From Phil1 sp964546125 (lineage in GTDB: Bacteria; Bacillota; Clostridia; Christensenellales; CAG-138): DNA of 17,417 nt. The DNA lies in NCBI GenBank assembly GCA_964546125.1, contig CAZJIS010000037.1, positions 1 to 17,417 of the forward strand. Reading direction: 5' to 3'. Shown one piece after another: positions 16,361-17,417 of the stretch. Position 1 is the stretch's first letter; each line of letters starts with the position of its first letter. A model generated the notes under the pieces. That model did not search any database and had not been told where the DNA came from. It saw only the letters and a list, made by a program, of their open reading frames with translations. Made by a program: the position numbers and the translations under genes.

Positions 16361-17417
16361 ATGGAGAGCAATTCTGCGAAGATTCGGCTCGGTGAAAAGC
16401 TTGCCTACGGCTGCGGCGACCTTGCAAGCAACCTTGTGCTGGTATTAACCGGTACCTACATTACGTTCTTCTACACGGATGCGCTGGGGCTCAACGTCGG
16501 CATCATCGGCATGCTTATGCTGATATCGCGTTTTTCGACGGCGTTTCAGACATTTTGATGGGCTTCATCATGGACAAAACAAAGTCCAAGCACGGCAAGG
16601 CGCGCCCATGGATGCTGTGGCTCGCCATTCCCTTTGGCCTGTTTACGATGCTGATGATGCTGGTCCCCGCGGGCTGGAGCGATGTCGGGAAGTATGTGTA
16701 TATTTTTATTTCCTATAACATAACGACGACATTCCTCTATACGGCGATCAACATTCCCTACGGCGCGCTGAACTCGCTTATGACGCGCGACCAGGCCGAG
16801 CGCCAGTCCATCAATGTATTCCGCATGGTGATGGCGCAATTCGGCAGCCTTATCATCAGCGGCTTGACGCTGCCGTTGGTCAATGCTGTCGGCGGTTCCA
16901 CAAACCAGCGGTCGTGGGTAATCGTCGCCGCCATTTATGGCGCGATGGCGGCGGGGCTGTTTCTGCTCTGCTTCTACAAAACCAAAGAACGCGTAGACCT
17001 TGTGCCGGAGGCCGACCGCAAGATAGGCTTTGGCAAAACGCTCAAACTGCTCTTTAAAAACGACAACTGGCTGCTTTTGTGCGCGGTATGGGTGCTGTTT
17101 GCGCTTGGCATGGGCATGGGCATGGGCGTTGGCACCTATTACTGCAAATATATCCTTGGCGACGAAAATGTTTTCGGCTACTTTGCGGTGGTACAAACCG
17201 GGGTTGGCATCATCGGCATGATGGCGATGGGGCCGCTGGTCAAAAAGTATGGCAAGCGCAATGTCGCTATGGTCGGATCGATCATTTCCGTTGTGGGGCA
17301 TGCGCTTATGCTGGTTGCCCCGCTTTCGATTCCTTACCTGATGGCGATAAGCGCCGTCAAGGGCCTCGGCACGGCGGCGCTCGCGGGCACGCTGTTTGCC
17401 ATGGTTGCGGACACGAT
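16361..17417 (+). pseudogene. GPH-family sugar:cation symporter, split by a one-base frameshift and truncated by the window end
   Basis: This is a membrane transporter of the glycoside-pentoside-hexuronide family (MelB-like, MFS fold). ATG 16361 has AAAGGAAGG upstream. The first 58 residues are in one frame (LGEKLAYGCGDLASN, with Asp20 matching a MelB cation ligand), which then stops at 16556-16558. From about 16535 a second frame continues without a stop to the window end (DILMGFIMDKTKSKHGKARP, then NIPYGALNSLMTRD, ending MVADT). Adding one T to the T5 tract at 16531-16535 restores SRFFDGVSDILMGF, the expected DxxxD cation motif of helix II. Either this is an assembly or sequencing error or a recent inactivation. 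About 350 residues of a usual 450 are visible. A GGCATG triplet repeat (17107-17127) encodes GMGMGMG. Confidence 0.88.

Noticed and set aside
15184..16371. Minus-strand frame (about 395 codons) opposite the alpha/beta hydrolase
   Set aside because: This is a shadow frame. The hydrolase on the plus strand has an intact catalytic triad and a good ribosome binding site.
17107..17127. Tandem GGCATG repeat as a phase-variation tract
   Set aside because: There are only three and a half copies, and a six-base unit keeps the frame. It encodes a Gly-Met stretch within a membrane helix.
16546..17301. Minus-strand frame (about 251 codons) opposite the symporter
   Set aside because: It is His/Ala/Arg-rich, typical of the reverse complement of a hydrophobic membrane gene. 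The plus frame reads as GPH transporter throughout.

Overview
The window looks like a piece of a GC-rich, low-redundancy Clostridia-type genome. It is probably a metagenome-assembled scaffold, because it contains a run of exactly 100 N. Supporting signs are strong AGGAGG-type ribosome binding sites, a BlaI/BlaR1-type pair, a Dpp/Opp-family importer with a Firmicutes-style layout, an AraC regulator and a GPH sugar symporter. I cannot name the genus. All placements are by family recognition from the sequence alone.

Left half (1-7602, + strand): a peptide/nickel-type (Dpp/Opp) ABC importer. It comprises a 5'-truncated family-5 solute-binding protein, an intrinsic terminator, then dppB, dppC, dppD and dppF in a tight operon, followed by a small coupled membrane protein and a clear terminator. 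Two subunits are remodelled. The dppC product carries a complete seven-repeat RCC1-like beta-propeller between TM1 and the rest of the permease, on the outer face of the membrane. The dppF product carries a roughly 200-residue helical/coiled-coil insertion between Walker A and the Q-loop. This is the most unusual system in the window.

Middle (7650-10413, + strand): a BlaI-family repressor and an M56 (BlaR1-like) membrane metallopeptidase. A good promoter and a perfect palindrome at the predicted transcription start precede them. The BlaR1-like protein has a long extracellular domain without the penicillin-binding active-site serine motif, so its signal is probably not a classical beta-lactam acylation.

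Middle right (10522-14209, - strand): three genes reading leftward. They are a cysteine desulfidase (CyuA/UPF0597 family) with a strong promoter, a YheO/DauR-type PAS-HTH regulator just downstream, and, after a 149-base gap, a secreted membrane-anchored PIG-L-type deacetylase with an N-terminal discoidin-like domain.

Right end (14210-17417): an AraC-family regulator on the - strand runs into the 100-N gap and lacks its N-terminus. Beyond the gap, on the + strand, lies an operon of an HSL-type alpha/beta hydrolase and a GPH-family sugar:cation symporter. The symporter is split by an apparent one-base deletion in a T tract and runs off the window. Together these suggest import of an acylated glycoside and its intracellular de-esterification, possibly under the divergent AraC regulator if the scaffold join is right.
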